Positions 28,240-38,729 are shown, counted from the stretch's first letter. The stretch: DNA of 64,000 nt from Luteibacter flocculans (GCF_023612255.1 NZ_CP063231.1:2586001-2650000), one strand, 5' to 3'. Notes: generated by a model from the sequence alone, not told the origin. Numbers and translations: made by a program.

Positions 28240-28712
28240 AAACGCAAGTGCCTGCCACGCAAGGCGCAAGTGAAGTTGTCCACAAGCTTATGCAGCGGGT
28301 ATCCACATTCGCTGTGGATATCGCGAGCTCGTATCGCTCGCGCCGAGTGGTCACGACATGACCAAGCCGATGCAAGTACGCGCCACGCAAGGGCGAAAGG
28401 AAGTTGTCCACATGCTTATGCAGCACGTATCCACATTGGCTGTGGATATCGCGCGCAGCGCAGGAGTCGTACCGGTGTGGTCACGGCGTGACCAACGCAA
28501 TGCAAGTACGTGCCACGCAAGGGTGAAACGGAGTTGTCCACATGCTTATGCAGTGCGTATCCACACACGCTGTGGATATCGCGGCACGCGTATCGAGGCA
28601 GTGGCGCGTGATTGACCAGCGCAACGCAAGTGCGCGCCACACAACGCGCATTCGGACTTGTCCACATGGTTATGCAGTCGGTATCCACACACGGTGTGGA
28701 TAACCGCGCATG
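28240..28712. repeat. Four-unit array of DnaA-box-like motifs and dyads
   Basis: Four direct repeats with starts (GCAAGT) at 28244, 28372, 28502 and 28626, i.e. 128, 130 and 124 bases apart. Each unit contains, in fixed order: TTGTCCACA (28276, 28404, 28534, 28658), TTATGCAG (28288, 28416, 28546, 28670), GTATCCACA (28299, 28427, 28557, 28681) and, inverted, TGTGGATAT (28313, 28441, 28571; TGTGGATAA at 28695). Distances between the four motifs are 12, 11 and 14 bases in every unit. The last two form a TATCCACA-N5-TGTGGATA dyad. Bases between motifs vary while the motifs do not. The unit-4 inverted box is a perfect DnaA box (TTATCCACA); the others differ by one or two bases. No gene is supported. 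It fills the gap between the S46 peptidase 3' end and the miaA start. Confidence 0.9.
28348..28618. repeat. Second dyad (TGGTCA-N5-TGACCA) at the end of array units 1-3
   Basis: Unit 1 carries TGGTCACGACATGACCA (28348-28364), unit 2 TGGTCACGGCGTGACCA (28478-28494), and unit 3 a decayed form with only the right arm intact (28602-28618). The fourth unit lacks it. It looks like a binding site for a dimeric protein, separate from the box cluster. Confidence 0.7.
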
Positions 28713-28736
28713 GACGGCGCAACGCCCTCCATGCGC
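28706..28736 (-). terminator. Stem-loop after the S46 peptidase gene
   Basis: 9-bp perfect outer stem (28706-28714 / 28728-28736), one C/C mismatch, then a 4-bp inner stem with a CAA loop. It begins 10 bases past the stop of the minus-strand peptidase gene. No T run follows; array unit 4 begins immediately. Confidence 0.45.
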
Positions 28737-28745
28737 CTCGGTGCG

Positions 28746-30899
28746 TTACTTCGCCGGCACGCCCAGCTCGCGCAACAACGCAGGCGACGGATACACCTTG
28801 TCGATCAGCCAGCGCATGTAGCGCATGTCCACATGGATCGCGCGCTTGTAGCGCGGGTCGTACATCCAGCTCGCGCTCACGGCTTCCCAGTTGCTGTCGA
28901 AGTTCAGGCCGACCATCTGGCCTTTCGCATTGAGCACCGGGGAACCGGAGTTGCCACCCGTGGTGTCGAGATTGCTCAGGAAGTCCACCGGCATGGCGCC
29001 GGTCGCAGGATCGGCGTAACCCGCGAAGTCACCCTTGCGAATCGCGTCGAGCAACGGCTTCGGTGCATCGAAGGGTTCCATGCCCGTGTTCTTCTCGACG
29101 ATGCCGGCAACCGTGGTCATGGGCGCATAGGCCACGGCATCGCGCGCGATCAGCGGCGTGACCTTGCCGTAGCTCACGCGCAACGTGGAGTTTGCATCGG
29201 GATATACGGCCTTGCCCTGCGCTTCGCGATACGCGACGAGGGCCTGCATGTACGCCGGGCGCAGGCGAAGCAGATCGCCTTCGCGCGTCTTGCGTTCGTC
29301 GTCGATGCGAAGCAGCGCGGGGCGAAGTGTCCGCGCCGCGACGAGCAATGCGTCGTGGCTGCCATCGATCTCAGCCGACGTGGCCGCGAACAGGCGCGTG
29401 CGCTCGGCCTCGTCGCCCAGCTTCGTGTCCGCATAGATCCGGTCGAGCGCCTTGACCAGCTCGGCGGGCGTGCGTCCGAAAACCTTGTCGAGTTCCGGCA
29501 GCCGCTGCGCGTCGGGCAATGCCTGGTAGCGCGACAGCACCGACGTGAGCAGCGCCTTTTCCACGCGAAGATCGTAGCGACGCTGGATCTGCTTGAGCTG
29601 GCTTGCGATCAGCTCCTCGTCGCGCTTCTGATAGCCAGCCTCGCGATCGGCGTCCGCCTTCGGTCGTTCGACCGCGAGACGATCGAGCGACAGCGCGCCG
29701 CGCAGCAGTTGCGTCTGCGACGAGAGCAGGCCCACCAGGAAGTCGCGCTCGCGCACGTCCTTGCCCTTGGCAATCACCGCCATGACCTGATCGATCTCGG
29801 GTTGCAACGCGGCGCCTTCCGGGCGCTTCTTCAACCAGGCGAGCATCGCCGCTTCGTCCTCGCGGCGAACGGTGACGGCATCGCTGCGACGCAGGCCTTC
29901 CAGTTCACCACTGAAACGCTTGATGCCGTTCTTCAAGGTCTGCAACTGCGAGGCATAGCGAATGCCGGCGTCCTTGTCGGTCTTGCCCTGGGTCTCGATG
30001 ACGTCCTGCAACGCCTTCAACACCGACACGGCCGTGGGCAGGCGCCATTCCACCTGATCCGCGAACTCGGCGGCGGTGCGATGGCGATAGGTGATGCCCG
30101 GATAGCCGGCCAGCATCACGAAATCGCCTTCCGCGACGCCGTCGGTCGCAAGCGACAGATGAGACGGCGGGTGATAGGGCTTGTTGTCTTTCGAATAGTC
30201 CGCGGGCTTCCCGTCCGGGCCGACGTAGGCACGCAGGATGGTGAAATCGCCCGCATGGCGCGGCCAGACGAAATTGTCGACCTCGTCGCCGTAGTTGCCG
30301 ATCGCGCGTGGCGGTGCATACACCAGGCGGATGTCGCGCAGTTCCAGTTGCTTCACGAGATAGAAGTCGCGCCCATAGAACATGTTGGCGACGCTGCAAC
30401 GTATGCCCTCTTCTTTCTCGCACTCCGCGACCATCGACTTGCTCACGGCGTCCACCGCGTCGTAGTACGCCCGCCCTTCCTTGCCCTTAGCCGCGGCGAG
30501 CACGCGATCCGTGACCTTGTCGAAGCCGACCGTCACGCGCAGCCGGTAGTCCGGATTGGCGGGCAGCTCAGCCGCACGGTCGGGCGCGACATAGCCGTTC
30601 GTGATCAGGTCGCGGTCCGGCCGCGAGTTGTACTGGATGACACCGAAGGCCACGTGGTGATTGGTGACCACCAGGCCATCGGCGGACACGAAGGAACCCG
30701 TGCCCCCACCAATCCGGACCACCGCATTGAGCGGCGCCCGGGTGAGATCGGCCAGGGCGGCCGGGTCGCCCCGGAACCCCGCCTCCTTGAGATTCTTCGC
30801 AATCTGAGGGAGCTGCGACGGCAGCCACATCCCCTCGTCGGCCTTGGCGTCCAGCGCCAGCGCCACAGCGGCGCCCAGCATCATGGTGCGGATTCGCAT
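28746..30899 (-). CDS. S46 dipeptidyl-peptidase, DPP11-like by specificity residue
   Basis: Periplasmic serine peptidase of family S46 (DPP7/DPP11), which removes N-terminal dipeptides. 717 residues: signal peptide (about 1-20, ending DAKA before DEGMW), a chymotrypsin-fold domain with catalytic His in TNHHV (about 82) and Ser651 in GGNSGSPV, and a large helical insertion between. At the S1 specificity position (Ser+18, in NFDSNWEA) it has Ser669. As I recall the family literature, Gly here marks DPP7 and Arg or Ser marks Asp/Glu-specific DPP11, so an acidic preference is predicted. The ATG at 30899 starts the signal peptide; an upstream in-frame start would add 35 residues. Divergent from tdh. 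Confidence 0.92.
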   Translation of the reverse strand: MRIRTMMLGAAVALALDAKADEGMWLPSQLPQIAKNLKEAGFRGDPAALADLTRAPLNAVVRIGGGTGSFVSADGLVVTNHHVAFGVIQYNSRPDRDLITNGYVAPDRAAELPANPDYRLRVTVGFDKVTDRVLAAAKGKEGRAYYDAVDAVSKSMVAECEKEEGIRCSVANMFYGRDFYLVKQLELRDIRLVYAPPRAIGNYGDEVDNFVWPRHAGDFTILRAYVGPDGKPADYSKDNKPYHPPSHLSLATDGVAEGDFVMLAGYPGITYRHRTAAEFADQVEWRLPTAVSVLKALQDVIETQGKTDKDAGIRYASQLQTLKNGIKRFSGELEGLRRSDAVTVRREDEAAMLAWLKKRPEGAALQPEIDQVMAVIAKGKDVRERDFLVGLLSSQTQLLRGALSLDRLAVERPKADADREAGYQKRDEELIASQLKQIQRRYDLRVEKALLTSVLSRYQALPDAQRLPELDKVFGRTPAELVKALDRIYADTKLGDEAERTRLFAATSAEIDGSHDALLVAARTLRPALLRIDDERKTREGDLLRLRPAYMQALVAYREAQGKAVYPDANSTLRVSYGKVTPLIARDAVAYAPMTTVAGIVEKNTGMEPFDAPKPLLDAIRKGDFAGYADPATGAMPVDFLSNLDTTGGNSGSPVLNAKGQMVGLNFDSNWEAVSASWMYDPRYKRAIHVDMRYMRWLIDKVYPSPALLRELGVPAK

Positions 30900-31003
30900 C
30901 GTTCGGTTACCCCTTCTGGATCGTGCGGTGCGCACTGACCATAGAGGGGGCTCTGTACCGCTGGCAATGCCGCGATGCACCACGGGCAGCACCTGCCACG
31001 GCA

Positions 31004-31009
31004 TATAAT
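31004..31009 (+). promoter_or_regulatory. Candidate -10 box for tdh
   Basis: TATAAT at 31004-31009, 52 bases before the tdh ATG, in the 161-base divergent gap with the S46 peptidase gene. No good -35 hexamer is seen at 16-18 bases upstream, so an activator may be needed if it is used. Confidence 0.45.
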
Positions 31010-31060
31010 GGTGGTTTGGGTCCGCGCCGCGGGCCTTCCCCGCACGGAACCCGAGACCCC

Positions 31061-32095
<1,035 letters not shown>

Positions 32096-32129
32096 CGTGA
32101 TCCACATCGCCTGACCGTCCTCCCGCGAT

Positions 32130-32154
32130 CCCCGACGGGTACACTGCGTCGGGG
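32130..32154 (+). terminator. Stem-loop after tdh
   Basis: 8-bp perfect stem (32130-32137 / 32147-32154) with a nine-base loop, 34 bases past the tdh stop and 25 before the DUF748 start. No T run follows. Possible weak terminator or message-stabilising hairpin. Confidence 0.4.
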
Positions 32155-32178
32155 GGTCACGTGTGCGGGAGCGGCGGT

Positions 32179-35100
32179 ATGGAAACGCTGAAGGCGAAGG
32201 CAAGGGTTCACTGGGGGAGAGAGCGCGAGCGTGCGCTGTCGGTGTATCGATCGCATCGGGCCCGGCGCATCGCGGCGGGCTTTCTGATCGCCATCGTCCT
32301 CTTCGGGTTGCTCGGATTCTTCGCCGCGCCACCGCTCATCCGTTCGCAGCTTGCCTCACGCGCCAGCGCAGCACTCGGTCGCCCCGTCACGATCGGGCAG
32401 GTGCACCTGAATCCGTTCACGCTTGCGCTCCGCATCGACCGCCTGCACATCGGCGAGCGCGACGGCAAGAGCGCCTTCGTCGACGTCGATCAGCTTGTCG
32501 CCAATGCCTCGTGGGCATCGCTCTTCCGTGCAGCACCCATTCTCGACGCCGTGACGCTGCAAGGGCCGCATATCCGGCTGCGCCGGGATGCACCGCAGCG
32601 CTTCAATATCTCGGACCTGATCGACCGCTTCGCCGCGAAGCCGGGTGAACCCGATACCGGGCCGGCGCGTTTCGCCGTGTCCAATATCGCCATCCACGAT
32701 GGGCAGGTGGATTTCGACGATCGCGTGTTGAACGCCACTAACCGCGTCGACCACATCGAACTGGGTGTGCCGTTCATCGCCAGCCTCCCCAGCGACACGG
32801 ACATCTTCGTCCAGCCGCTGCTCGCCATGAACGTGGATGGCAGCCCGCTGCGCGTGCAAGGCCAGACCAAGCCCTTCGCCAGCAGCAGGGAATCGCTGGT
32901 GAGCTTCCGTCTCGATCACCTCGACCTGCCGCGCTATCTCGGCTTCGTGCCCACACCGCTGCCGGTCGCCGTGCCGAGCGGCAAGCTGTCCGGCTCGCTC
33001 GATCTGCGCTTTGCGATGACGAACGACGCGCCGCGCGTGATTCTCAGCGGGCGGCTTGCCGTGGACGATCTGCAGGTAAACGACGCCAGCGGCACCACGC
33101 TGCTGGCGCTCGGCCACGGCGATGCCGAACTGACGGCACTCGAACCGCTTACCTCGCGTTATCGCCTCGCCACCGTGTCACTCGATCGACTGGGCCTGCG
33201 CTATGCACGCTTGCCGGGTGGCCGCAGCAACATCGATGCACTCGCTGGGTCGGCGCGCGCCGGACCTGGCGCACCACCCGCATCGAACGCGCGCCCGACC
33301 GACGTACGCATCGACACGCTGCGCTGGCACAACGCGCATGTCGAATACGCCGATCTCGCGGCACCATCGCCGGCGCATCTCGTGCTCGACGATCTTCACG
33401 GCAGCCTGCGCGGACTCAGCACAGTCACTGCGCCGATCGCAACGCTGGACGCGGCCGCGCGCATGGCCGATGGCGACGTCGCTACGCAAGGCAAGCTCGA
33501 CCTCGCCGCACAGCACTACACGGGCGCGCTGTCGCTGAAACGTGTGTCGCTCGCCAGGCTCATGCCACTGGCTCCCCCACTGCTCGACGCGGACGTCGAT
33601 GGCGGCAGCATCGATGCCAACGGCACGCTGGCCCTCGATTGGCACGACGCGGTCGCCGTGCGGATGACCGCCGCAAAGGCGCGACTCGATGGCTTTCGCC
33701 TCGTTCCTCGCAACGGCCGCGCATCGCCGGTGACCTGGACCTCCATGGCGGCGTCCATCGCCTTGCTCGACCTAAGTAGCAGCGAAGCGCGCCTCGATCA
33801 GCTCACGCTCGAAGGACTCGCCCTCGACGTAAAGCGTCTCGCCAACGGCAGCCTCGATCTGGCGGGCATCGTCACACCCTCTCCCGCGCTGCCAGCCAAG
33901 GCATCGCCTTCCACGGCATGGCGCTGGAGCATCGGGCACGTCGGGCTCAGCCAGGGCTCGCTCGCCTGGCGCGATGCGAAGACGCGCGACGCCCGCGATC
34001 CGGTGACCTTGCGCGCTACGTCGCTCGCCATCGACGGCTTGTCGGACGACATACGCCGCCCCATCACGATCGCCTTCGATGGCGCCGTCGGCGAGGGAAC
34101 CCTTGCCATCGATGGGCAGATAACGCCCCAGCCCCTCGATGCGAAGCTGACCGTGAAGGCCACGCGGCTGGACGTGGCACCGCTGCAATCGCTGGCGACC
34201 GTACCGCTCAACGTGCGTGTCGGCAGTGGCTTGCTGAGCCTCGATGGTCAGGTGCGTTACAGCGCCCGCGGCAACGGCGCACCCGAAGTCGCCTACCGTG
34301 GTCAGGCCACGCTCGGTCGGGTACGGGTGCTCGACAAGCTCACCAACGAGGACTTCGTCCGTTGGGCGTCGCTCAGTGCCTCCGGCCTCGCGGTGCAGTT
34401 GGGCGCAGGCGCGCCGCACGTCGCCATCGAAGGCATTGCGCTCGACGATTTCTATGCGCGGGTCATCGTCAACGCCAACGGTCGGTTGAACCTGCAGGAC
34501 GTGGTCGCCAGCCCCGAAGCACCCGGCGCCGTGTCGGTCACGCAAGCCCAGGCCGAGCCAGCGCCGACGAAGGCGACCGTGACGGAAGCCCCGAGCGCAC
34601 CTGCGGCGGATATCCGCATCGGCCAGATCAGCCTCACGAAGGGACGGCTGAACTACACGGACAACTTCATCAAGCCGAACTACACGGCCGACGTGACGCA
34701 GTTGACCGGCAAGATCGGCGCCTTCGGTACGGCCGGCGGCCCGCCAGCCGAGCTGACCTTGCGCGGGCAGCTCGACGAAAACGCGCCCGTGGACATCACC
34801 GGCACGATCAACCCGCTCACGCCCGTGGCCTTCCTCGACATCAAGGCCACCGCGGAAGGCATCCAGCTCGCCAACCTGTCGCCCTACTCCGGCAAGTACG
34901 CCGGCTACCCGATCACCAAGGGGCGGCTGAACGTGGACGTCCATTATCTGCTCGACCAGCGCAAGCTGACCGCCGACAACCACATCTTCATCGACCAGCT
35001 CACCTTCGGCGACCGCATCGAGGGCCCAGGCATCAGCCATCTGCCGGTGAAGCTCGCCGTGGCGCTGCTCAAGGATTCCCAAGGCCGGATCGACGTTCGC

Positions 35101-35769
35101 ATTCCGGTCTCCGGCTCGTTGGACGATCCCCAGTTCAGTGTGGGAGGACTCGTCTGGCGTGCCATCGGCAACCTCATCGTCAAAGCGGTGACCTCACCGT
35201 TCCGGCTGCTCGCCTCGATCGGAGGCAGCCGGGAAGACCTGGGCTACGTGGAGTTCGCGCCAGGCTCGGCCGTGCTGGACGCCGCCGCGCAGGACAAGCT
35301 GGCCCAGATCGTGAAGGTCCTCACGGACAAGCCGTCCATCAGCCTCGACATCGTGGGCCGGGTGGATCCGGACAAGGACGAGTCCGGCCTGCGCCGGGTC
35401 ATGGTGGACGACCTGGTGGACCAGGAGCGGGCGAACGACAAGGGCGACGACACCACGCCACCCGCGGCCGAGGAACAGGAAAAGTACCTTGAGCGCGCCT
35501 ACCGCCACGCCTCGTTCCCCAAACCGAAGAACCTGATCGGCCTGACCAAGTCGCAGCCGCCGGAGGTGATGCGCGACCTCATGGAGACGAACATGCCCGT
35601 CGACGCGGACGCCCTGCGCCATCTCGCCGAGCGCCGTGCCAACGCCGTACGGCAGTGGCTCCAGGGCAAGGTCGACGACAAGAGGGTTTTCGTGGTGGCG
35701 CCAAAGACCGACGCGAAGGGGATCGACGACGGGGGCCGCACCACGCGGGTGGATTTCGGACTTCACTGA
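32179..35769 (+). CDS. Giant DUF748 / AsmA-like envelope protein
   Basis: 1196-residue protein anchored by one N-terminal transmembrane segment (about 30-52, IAAGFLIAIVLFGLLGFFAA), with a long beta-rich periplasmic region. The N-terminal AsmA-like part (ASAALGRPVTIGQVHLNPFTLALRIDRL) and several repeated LxIDG/LxxxG modules fit the AsmA/TamB-like group now linked to lipid transport across the periplasm. A DUF748 region and an OmpA-like segment (YVEFAPGSAVLDAAAQDKL, about residue 1018) lie near the C terminus. The ATG at 32179 has GGGAG 7 bases upstream; a GTG at 32161 is possible. Sits between tdh and kbl without an obvious link to threonine metabolism. Confidence 0.85.
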   Translation: METLKAKARVHWGRERERALSVYRSHRARRIAAGFLIAIVLFGLLGFFAAPPLIRSQLASRASAALGRPVTIGQVHLNPFTLALRIDRLHIGERDGKSAFVDVDQLVANASWASLFRAAPILDAVTLQGPHIRLRRDAPQRFNISDLIDRFAAKPGEPDTGPARFAVSNIAIHDGQVDFDDRVLNATNRVDHIELGVPFIASLPSDTDIFVQPLLAMNVDGSPLRVQGQTKPFASSRESLVSFRLDHLDLPRYLGFVPTPLPVAVPSGKLSGSLDLRFAMTNDAPRVILSGRLAVDDLQVNDASGTTLLALGHGDAELTALEPLTSRYRLATVSLDRLGLRYARLPGGRSNIDALAGSARAGPGAPPASNARPTDVRIDTLRWHNAHVEYADLAAPSPAHLVLDDLHGSLRGLSTVTAPIATLDAAARMADGDVATQGKLDLAAQHYTGALSLKRVSLARLMPLAPPLLDADVDGGSIDANGTLALDWHDAVAVRMTAAKARLDGFRLVPRNGRASPVTWTSMAASIALLDLSSSEARLDQLTLEGLALDVKRLANGSLDLAGIVTPSPALPAKASPSTAWRWSIGHVGLSQGSLAWRDAKTRDARDPVTLRATSLAIDGLSDDIRRPITIAFDGAVGEGTLAIDGQITPQPLDAKLTVKATRLDVAPLQSLATVPLNVRVGSGLLSLDGQVRYSARGNGAPEVAYRGQATLGRVRVLDKLTNEDFVRWASLSASGLAVQLGAGAPHVAIEGIALDDFYARVIVNANGRLNLQDVVASPEAPGAVSVTQAQAEPAPTKATVTEAPSAPAADIRIGQISLTKGRLNYTDNFIKPNYTADVTQLTGKIGAFGTAGGPPAELTLRGQLDENAPVDITGTINPLTPVAFLDIKATAEGIQLANLSPYSGKYAGYPITKGRLNVDVHYLLDQRKLTADNHIFIDQLTFGDRIEGPGISHLPVKLAVALLKDSQGRIDVRIPVSGSLDDPQFSVGGLVWRAIGNLIVKAVTSPFRLLASIGGSREDLGYVEFAPGSAVLDAAAQDKLAQIVKVLTDKPSISLDIVGRVDPDKDESGLRRVMVDDLVDQERANDKGDDTTPPAAEEQEKYLERAYRHASFPKPKNLIGLTKSQPPEVMRDLMETNMPVDADALRHLAERRANAVRQWLQGKVDDKRVFVVAPKTDAKGIDDGGRTTRVDFGLH

Positions 35770-35841
35770 CACGCACGCCAGGTTTTATCCCTCGGCCGTA
35801 GGCCTCACAATCGGCGGATTCCCCGTCCCGGAACCCACGCC

Positions 35842-37041
35842 ATGTCATACCCCGGCCAGAACCGCTTCGCCAGCGAACTCGAATCCATCCGCGAACAGGG
35901 CCTGTTCAAGTCCGAGCGCATCATCGTCTCGCCGCAGTCGGCCGAGATCGAACTGGAGGACGGGCGCAAGGTCCTGAATTTCTGCGCGAACAACTACCTC
36001 GGCCTCGCCGATCACCCCGAGGTCATCCAGGCGGCCAAGGACGCGCTGGACACTCACGGCTTCGGCATGGCGAGCGTCCGCTTCATCTGCGGCACGCAAG
36101 ACCTGCACAAGACGCTGGAACGCCAGATCGCCGAGTTCTTCGGTACCGAGGACACCATCCTCTATGCCGCCTGCTTCGACGCGAACGGTGGGCTCTTCGA
36201 GCCACTGCTCGGCGAAGAGGACGCCATCATCTCGGACGCGCTCAACCACGCGTCGATCATCGACGGCATCCGCCTGTGCAAGGCCAAGCGTTTCCGCTAC
36301 GCCAACTGCGACATGGCCGATCTCGAAGCGCAGTTGCAGGCTGCCGATGCCGCCGGCGCGCGCACCAAGCTCATCACCACCGATGGTGCGTTCTCCATGG
36401 ACGGCTTCGTCGCGCCGCTCGACGAGATCACCGCGCTCGCACGCAAGTACGGCGCATTGGTCCATATCGACGAATGCCACTGCACCGGCTTTCTCGGCGA
36501 CAACGGCCGCGGCTCTGCCGAGCTGCACGGCGTGATGGACAAGATCGACATCTTCACCGGCACGCTCGGCAAGGCGCTTGGCGGCGCACTGGGCGGCTTC
36601 ACCACCGGCCGCAAGGAAGTGATCGAACTGCTGCGCCAGCGGTCACGCCCTTACCTGTTCTCCAACTCGCTTCCGCCACACGTCGTCGCCGCCGGAAGCA
36701 AGGTGTTCGAGATGCTGGCCGCCGCGGGCGACCTGCGTGAACGGGTCAAGGAAAACACCCGCTACTTCCGCGAGAAGATGACCGAAGCCGGTTTCGATAT
36801 CCGTCCGGGTCAGCACCCGATCGTGCCGGTGATGATCTACGACGCCAAGCAGGCCCAGGCCATGGCCTCGGCGCTGCTCGACGAAGGCATCTACGTCACC
36901 GGTTTCTTCTTCCCCGTGGTACCGCAGGGCAAGGCACGCATCCGCACGCAGATGAGTGCGGCGCATACGCGCGAGCATCTGGATCGCGCCATCGCCGCGT
37001 TTACGAAGGTGGGCAAGCAGCTCGGTGTGCTGAAGATCTGA
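35842..37041 (+). CDS. kbl: Glycine C-acetyltransferase (2-amino-3-ketobutyrate CoA ligase)
   Basis: Cleaves 2-amino-3-ketobutyrate with CoA to glycine and acetyl-CoA, the second step of threonine breakdown after Tdh. 399 residues (E. coli 398), PLP-dependent alpha-oxoamine synthase family. The PLP lysine is Lys244 in [30 protein letters not shown] is the cofactor-ring motif; [13 protein letters not shown] is the N-terminal family signature. No promoter was identified in the 72 bases behind the DUF748 gene. Confidence 0.96.
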   Translation: MSYPGQNRFASELESIREQGLFKSERIIVSPQSAEIELEDGRKVLNFCANNYLGLADHPEVIQAAKDALDTHGFGMASVRFICGTQDLHKTLERQIAEFFGTEDTILYAACFDANGGLFEPLLGEEDAIISDALNHASIIDGIRLCKAKRFRYANCDMADLEAQLQAADAAGARTKLITTDGAFSMDGFVAPLDEITALARKYGALVHIDECHCTGFLGDNGRGSAELHGVMDKIDIFTGTLGKALGGALGGFTTGRKEVIELLRQRSRPYLFSNSLPPHVVAAGSKVFEMLAAAGDLRERVKENTRYFREKMTEAGFDIRPGQHPIVPVMIYDAKQAQAMASALLDEGIYVTGFFFPVVPQGKARIRTQMSAAHTREHLDRAIAAFTKVGKQLGVLKI

Positions 37042-37111
37042 TCGTCGCGAGCGGTGTCGCGCTGCGACGCCGCTCATTCATGTGTGCCTTGGATCGAAGC
37101 GTCGGCGCGCC

Positions 37112-37876
37112 TCAGCGCCGACGCAGCTGCGCCACTTCGTCGTCGCTGAGGTGGCGCCACTGACCTTTTGCCAGCTCACCGAGCGTCAGCTCGCCGATGG
37201 AAACGCGGACGAGCCGCTGCACCTCGAAACCCAAGGCGGCAAGCAGACGGCGAATGTGGCGATTGCGCCCTTCGTCGAGCGTCACTTCGAGCCACGCGGT
37301 GCGCTCGCCACGGCGGAGCACTTCGACCGCCTGCGCGCGCAACAGAGCGCCCTCGTCCGTCACGCCTTCGAGCATGGCCGCCAGCGTCGCTTCGTCGGGA
37401 TGCCCCACCACCTGCACGTGATAGGTCTTGGGCACATGGGTCACCGGGTCGGTGATGCCCGCCGCCCACACCGTGTCGTTCGACATCAGAAGCAAACCTT
37501 CGCTGGCCTTGTCGAGTCGGCCCACGGGCCCGAGCCAAGGTAGGCCAGCACCTTCGATAAGCGAATACACCGTGTCGCGTCCGCGTTCGTCCGAAGCCGA
37601 AACCACGATGCCACGCGGCTTGTTCAAGGCGATGTACACCAACGAAGCCGCTTCCGTCGTGGCATCGTCCAGTTCGATGCGCTCATGCCCGGCGATGGGG
37701 AACTCCGGGTCGCGCACGAGACGCCCATCGACACGTACCCTGCCCTCGCGCACGAACTTCTCTCCCTGGCTGCGCGAACAGATCCCGCGCTTCGACAGCA
37801 CACGCGCCAGCCCATGAACCGGACCCGTTGAACGGCGCGTACGAGAGACAGGGAAACGAGGAGGACGAAAAGGCAT
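37112..37876 (-). CDS. RsuA/RluB-family 23S/16S rRNA pseudouridine synthase
   Basis: 254 residues. An N-terminal S4 RNA-binding domain (GLARVLSKRGICSRSQGEKFVREGRVRVDG) is followed by the catalytic domain with the nucleophilic Asp motif GRLDKASEGLLLMSND, ALNKPRGIVVS and a C-terminal GRNRHIRRLLAALGFEVQRLVRV. Compact size, without the long tail of RluB, points to the RluE/RsuA/RluF-like group; the target uridine cannot be told. The ATG at 37876 is chosen because the reading frame upstream runs into REP sequence. Terminal Arg-rich RRR. Confidence 0.88.
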   Translation of the reverse strand: MPFRPPRFPVSRTRRSTGPVHGLARVLSKRGICSRSQGEKFVREGRVRVDGRLVRDPEFPIAGHERIELDDATTEAASLVYIALNKPRGIVVSASDERGRDTVYSLIEGAGLPWLGPVGRLDKASEGLLLMSNDTVWAAGITDPVTHVPKTYHVQVVGHPDEATLAAMLEGVTDEGALLRAQAVEVLRRGERTAWLEVTLDEGRNRHIRRLLAALGFEVQRLVRVSIGELTLGELAKGQWRHLSDDEVAQLRRR

Positions 37877-37924
37877 TTCGGCAGGATAACGCACGCATTC
37901 GGGCTCGGCGATGTAGGTCTCGGC

Positions 37925-38650
37925 TTCACCGCTTCGTTGGCTTCTCGCCGCCATGGCGGCTCCCACAGTAGGGGCGCTGTTTTGGGAGCCGCTACAGCGG
38001 CGAGGGAAAGCTTGCCTTGAAGTTGGGTGATCTGGCGATGGGAACTTGCCGGTGGGAGCCAGCCTGCTGGCGATGGGAACCTACCTCGCCGCTACACCGC
38101 TTCGCTGGCTTTTCGCCGCTGTAGCGGCTCCCACAGTAGCGGCGCTCTTGTGGGAGCCGCCATGGCGGCGAGGAAAAGCTCGCCTTGAGGTTGGGTGATC
38201 TGGGCGATGGGGACTTGCTGGTGGGAGCCAGCCTGCTGGCGATGGGGACCTACCTCACCGCTACACCGCTTCGTTGTCTTCTCGCCGCTGTAGCGGCTCC
38301 CACAGTAGCGGCGCTCTTGTGGGAGCCGCCATGGCGGCGAGGAAAAGCTTGCCTTGAGGTTGGGTGATCTGGGCGATGGGGCCTTGCTGGTGGGAGCCAA
38401 CCTGCTGGCGATGGGGACCTACCTCCCCGCTACATCGCTTCGTTGGCTTCTCGCCGCTGTAGCGGCTCCCACAGTAGGGGCGCTGTTGTGGGAGCCGCCA
38501 TGGCGGCGAGGGAAAGCTTGCCTTGAAGTTGGGTGATCTGGGCGATGGGGACTTGCTGGTGGGAGCCAGCCTGCTGGCGATATGGACTTGCCTCACGGCT
38601 ACACCGCTTCGTTGGCTTTTCGCCACCAGGGTGGCTCCCACCCTTGCTTC
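37925..38650. repeat. Tandem BIME array with a 169-bp higher-order period
   Basis: About 720 bases of alternating REP elements. GTGGGAGCCGCCATGGCGGCGAG-type heads recur at 37982 (first base T), 38150, 38319 and 38488, i.e. 168, 169 and 169 apart. Between them each unit contains a GTGGGAGCCAGCCTGCTGG-type element (38052, 38221, 38390, 38559) and an inverted GCCGCTGTAGCGGC-type element. Three full units plus partial ends are nearly identical, which indicates recent tandem amplification. It occupies most of the 853-base gap between the pseudouridine synthase start and nuoN. No gene is supported inside it. Confidence 0.88.
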
Positions 38651-38671
38651 GTTGGTGACTCATCGCTTTAG

Positions 38672-38707
38672 CGAAAAAAAAGCGCCTGCATAAGCAGGCG
38701 CTTTTTC
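38672..38707 (-). terminator. Rho-independent terminator of the nuo operon
   Basis: 12-bp stem (38678-38689 / 38694-38705) with a four-base ATAA loop. On the minus strand the GC stem is followed by eight T bases. It lies 22 bases past the nuoN stop. A-rich/T-rich ends on both sides would also let it act on plus-strand transcripts. Confidence 0.92.
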
Positions 38708-38729
38708 AAACACACTTAGCTCGCAACGA

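Noticed and set aside
28240-28712. CRISPR array
   Set aside because: Repeat units are 124-130 bases with internal dyads and similar intervening sequence. There are no unique 30-40 base spacers and no cas genes.
28240-28712. Chromosomal replication origin
   Set aside because: DnaA-like boxes are present, but there is no AT-rich unwinding region and no dnaA, dnaN, rpmH, gidA or parAB nearby. A titration or regulatory locus fits better.
28223-28821. Several short open frames running through the 28 kb array on both strands
   Set aside because: They encode the repeat itself in different frames, have no ribosome sites or recognisable domains, and overlap each other. The array is better explained as non-coding.
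37876-37966. Longer N terminus for the pseudouridine synthase
   Set aside because: The extra 30 codons run into REP sequence (GCCGCCATGGCGGC), which is not conserved protein. The start at 37876 gives a normal family length.
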